Positions 6,072 through 7,092 of a stretch of DNA of 7,092 nt are shown here, one piece after another; within the stretch, counting starts at the first letter, position 1; each line of letters starts with the position of its first letter. A model generated the notes under the pieces. The model was not told where the DNA came from. It saw nothing but the letters and a program-made list of their open reading frames with translations, and searched no databases. This DNA comes from Sulfurimonadaceae bacterium (GTDB lineage Bacteria; Campylobacterota; Campylobacteria; Campylobacterales; Sulfurimonadaceae), in contig JAPHSI010000226.1 in assembly GCA_026193155.1 (NCBI GenBank), forward strand, positions 1 to 7,092, read 5' to 3'. A program made the translations under genes and the position numbers.

Positions 6072-6765
6072 CGTTCCCAAATATACCAAACAGGTGTAAA
6101 AGAGCTGTAAAGATATTTAAAAAGTCTAAGTAAAGAGCAATTGCACCATCAATTGGTGTTTCGTAGTTTCCTGCAATAATATTTTGAGTATCAAATACAA
6201 CTAAAATACTAAATAAAACAACAACTACCGCTGAAATTCCTATTGCTAAAATCGGACTGCCTAAGAATATATTTACAATTGAAAAAGCAAATATAACCAA
6301 AACGGCAATCATTAACGGTTTGCCAAAACTTGTAAAATCTTTAGTAGATTTAATAGCATAGAAACTCATGCTACCAAAAATTAAAGATGTCATAGCAAAA
6401 GCATTACCAACAACAACTCCACCACCACTCATACCTAAAGTGTGAGCGAGTAGGGGAGCTAACATTAAACCTGTCATAAATACAAAACCAAACATTACCG
6501 CTAGGTTGATGCCAGGTTTGTGTTTTACGGCAAATAAGCCAAACAATAAAGCGATTTCTAAAATCATAAGTGGAATAAACCATGAAGCAATAGCTCCAGC
6601 CATCGGTACTCCAACATATGCACCTACTGCACCAGCCATCATAGATGCTGCAAAAAGTTTATATGTCTCTTTTACGAATGTTATGATTTGAGAGTCACTC
6701 TTTGCTGCACTCCCGTATGTAAAAGCATTATTGCTTCTAGCATAATCACGATCATATAGTCCCAT
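6064..6765 (-). CDS. Bax inhibitor-1/YccA family membrane protein
   Basis: This 233-residue inner-membrane protein has about seven hydrophobic segments after a polar N-terminus (1-30), as in the BI-1 family. Bacterial members such as YetJ behave as pH-sensitive calcium leak channels, whereas YccA in E. coli modulates FtsH. Family features are the C-terminal VFDTQNI (190-196) and LYLDFLNIF (211-219), whose D192 and D214 correspond to the aspartate pair proposed to sense pH. The short tail ends FGIFGNDE. AAGGAA (6778-6773) lies 7 bases before the ATG, a strong ribosome site. A - strand promoter lies in the adjacent intergenic region. The next gene downstream, thiD2-like, overlaps it by 8 bases, so the two are probably co-transcribed. 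The physiological role in this organism is unknown. Confidence 0.9.
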   Translation of the reverse strand: MGLYDRDYARSNNAFTYGSAAKSDSQIITFVKETYKLFAASMMAGAVGAYVGVPMAGAIASWFIPLMILEIALLFGLFAVKHKPGINLAVMFGFVFMTGLMLAPLLAHTLGMSGGGVVVGNAFAMTSLIFGSMSFYAIKSTKDFTSFGKPLMIAVLVIFAFSIVNIFLGSPILAIGISAVVVVLFSILVVFDTQNIIAGNYETPIDGAIALYLDFLNIFTALLHLFGIFGNDE

Positions 6766-6788
6766 AAATATATTCCTTTATATAGTTA

Positions 6789-6818
6789 ATTATAAGAATT
6801 TTACATATAAAGAGTAAA
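6789..6818 (-). promoter_or_regulatory. Promoter of the BI-1/thiD2 pair
   Basis: On the - strand a -35-like TTTACT (6818-6813, four of six bases matching) is followed by 18 bases and a perfect TATAAT (6794-6789). The start would be near 6782, about 17 bases before the ATG. The -10 overlaps the left arm of the 12-bp inverted repeat. Confidence 0.6.
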
Positions 6819-6846
6819 CACAGGGAAACAATTCAAAATTCTTATA
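6791..6846. repeat. Perfect 12-bp inverted repeat around the BI-1 promoter
   Basis: TATAAGAATTTT (6791-6802) and AAAATTCTTATA (6835-6846) are exact reverse complements separated by 32 bases. The left arm overlaps the -10 of the BI-1 promoter and the right arm lies upstream of its -35; arm centres are 44 bp apart, about four helical turns. It may be an operator pair or a simple AT-rich coincidence. The right arm also creates a TATACT facing the rrn side. Confidence 0.6.
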
Positions 6847-6914
6847 CTATATATATGAGATAAAGATTAATGGAAAATTAATAAATAACAGATGATAACT
6901 AAATAAACACTCCA

Positions 6915-6936
6915 AAAAGAATTTTCAAATTCTTTT
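6915..6936. repeat. 22-bp near-perfect palindrome upstream of the rrn -35
   Basis: AAAAGAATTT (6915-6924) and AAATTCTTTT (6927-6936) are perfect 10-bp arms around a 2-base centre, TC. A second dyad, TTTTCAA (6922-6928) and TTGAAAA (6935-6941), overlaps it. The site ends 9 bases before the TTGACA, where an UP element or activator site would sit, and its core octamer AAATTCTT also occurs in both arms of the repeat at 6791-6846. Confidence 0.65.
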
Positions 6937-6945
6937 GAAAAACTA

Positions 6946-6974
6946 TTGACATTAAAAGTTAGTTTTCCTATAAT
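6946..6974 (+). promoter_or_regulatory. Consensus sigma-70 promoter, probably of an rRNA operon
   Basis: TTGACA (6946-6951), a 17-base spacer and TATAAT (6969-6974) form a fully consensus promoter, the strongest in the window. The A+T-rich stretch from about 6914 to 6945 fits an UP element. The discriminator TCTGCTCC after the -10 resembles those of stringently controlled stable-RNA promoters. No protein start with a ribosome site follows, and the downstream sequence has the look of a 16S leader. Confidence 0.85.
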
Positions 6975-6980
6975 TCTGCT

Positions 6981-7092
6981 CCACAAACGGAATCAACCTA
7001 AAGTTTAGGAGAGCAAGAGACGTTTGAGATCATTGAAAACTAAGTAAGTAGACTGACCAATAACTAATAAAAAAAATAGTTAGCGGTTAATA
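6981..7092 (+). other. 5' leader of a ribosomal RNA operon (16S gene beyond the right edge)
   Basis: About 110 transcribed bases follow the strong promoter. They hold a small hairpin, CCTAA/TTAGG (6997-7008 region), a boxA-like GATCATTGAAAAC (7028-7040) that may bind Nus antitermination factors, and a 6-bp stem TAACTA (7061-7066)/TAGTTA (7077-7082) with an A-rich loop. No 16S sequence is in the window, so the rRNA assignment is inference from promoter strength, lack of an ORF and resemblance to 16S leaders. No other gene is visible between 6766 and 7092. Confidence 0.65.

Noticed and set aside
6072..6089. TTG start giving a 141-residue ThiD2-like protein
   Set aside because: The start codon is TTG with no good ribosome site, whereas the ATG at 6071 has GGGA upstream and yields the family-like N-terminus.
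6843..6848. TATACT on the + strand as a second rrn promoter
   Set aside because: There is no -35-like sequence at the right distance, and the hexamer is explained as part of the inverted-repeat arm.
7061..7092. Start of 16S rRNA within the window
   Set aside because: The characteristic first bases of 16S (GAGTTTGATCCTGGCTCAG type) are not present before the window ends.
1..7092. Mobile elements, CRISPR arrays, tRNA genes, toxin-antitoxin or phage defence genes
   Set aside because: No repeat-spacer pattern, transposase, terminal repeats, cloverleaf or defence-type protein was seen; gene content is consistently housekeeping.

Overview
The window looks like the chromosome of a low-GC member of the Campylobacterota, closest in feel to Sulfurimonas and its relatives. 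This rests on the A+T-rich composition, the secG-frr-pyrE gene order that I recall from this phylum, and protein-family recognition by eye; no database search was run. All complete genes are intact, and there are no mobile elements, CRISPR arrays, tRNAs or rRNA genes inside the window.

Layout. A + strand gene of unknown function ends at 109 and faces pyrE. On the - strand, secG, frr and pyrE (1627 down to 126) form a compact operon for protein export, ribosome recycling and pyrimidine synthesis. Its promoter (1682-1709) is interleaved with a divergent + strand promoter (-10 at 1717-1722). That second promoter drives a five-gene run whose members overlap or nearly touch: znuA, znuC and znuB (a zinc-type ABC importer), a BioC-like methyltransferase, and a stand-alone MoCF/CinA-N domain protein, ending at 5677. 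The last gene overlaps tail to tail by 14 bp with a - strand pair: a Bax-inhibitor-1 family membrane protein (6765-6064) followed by a stand-alone ThiD2-like HMP-P kinase (6071-5664).

Bases 6766-7092 (327 bases) hold no gene. They contain the - strand promoter of the BI-1 gene, several AT-rich inverted repeats that share the octamer AAATTCTT, and a perfect consensus sigma-70 promoter (TTGACA, 17 bp, TATAAT at 6946-6974) followed by about 110 bases of structured leader. I interpret this as the promoter and 5' leader of a ribosomal RNA operon whose 16S gene starts just beyond the right edge.

Most of the window is ordinary housekeeping content and I do not see a clear undescribed system. The points most worth a second look are the shared inverted-repeat octamer at the divergent BI-1 and rrn promoters, the translational coupling of zinc uptake genes to a BioC-like methyltransferase and a MoCF protein, the His-rich C-terminal tail on the ABC ATPase, and the stand-alone ThiD2.
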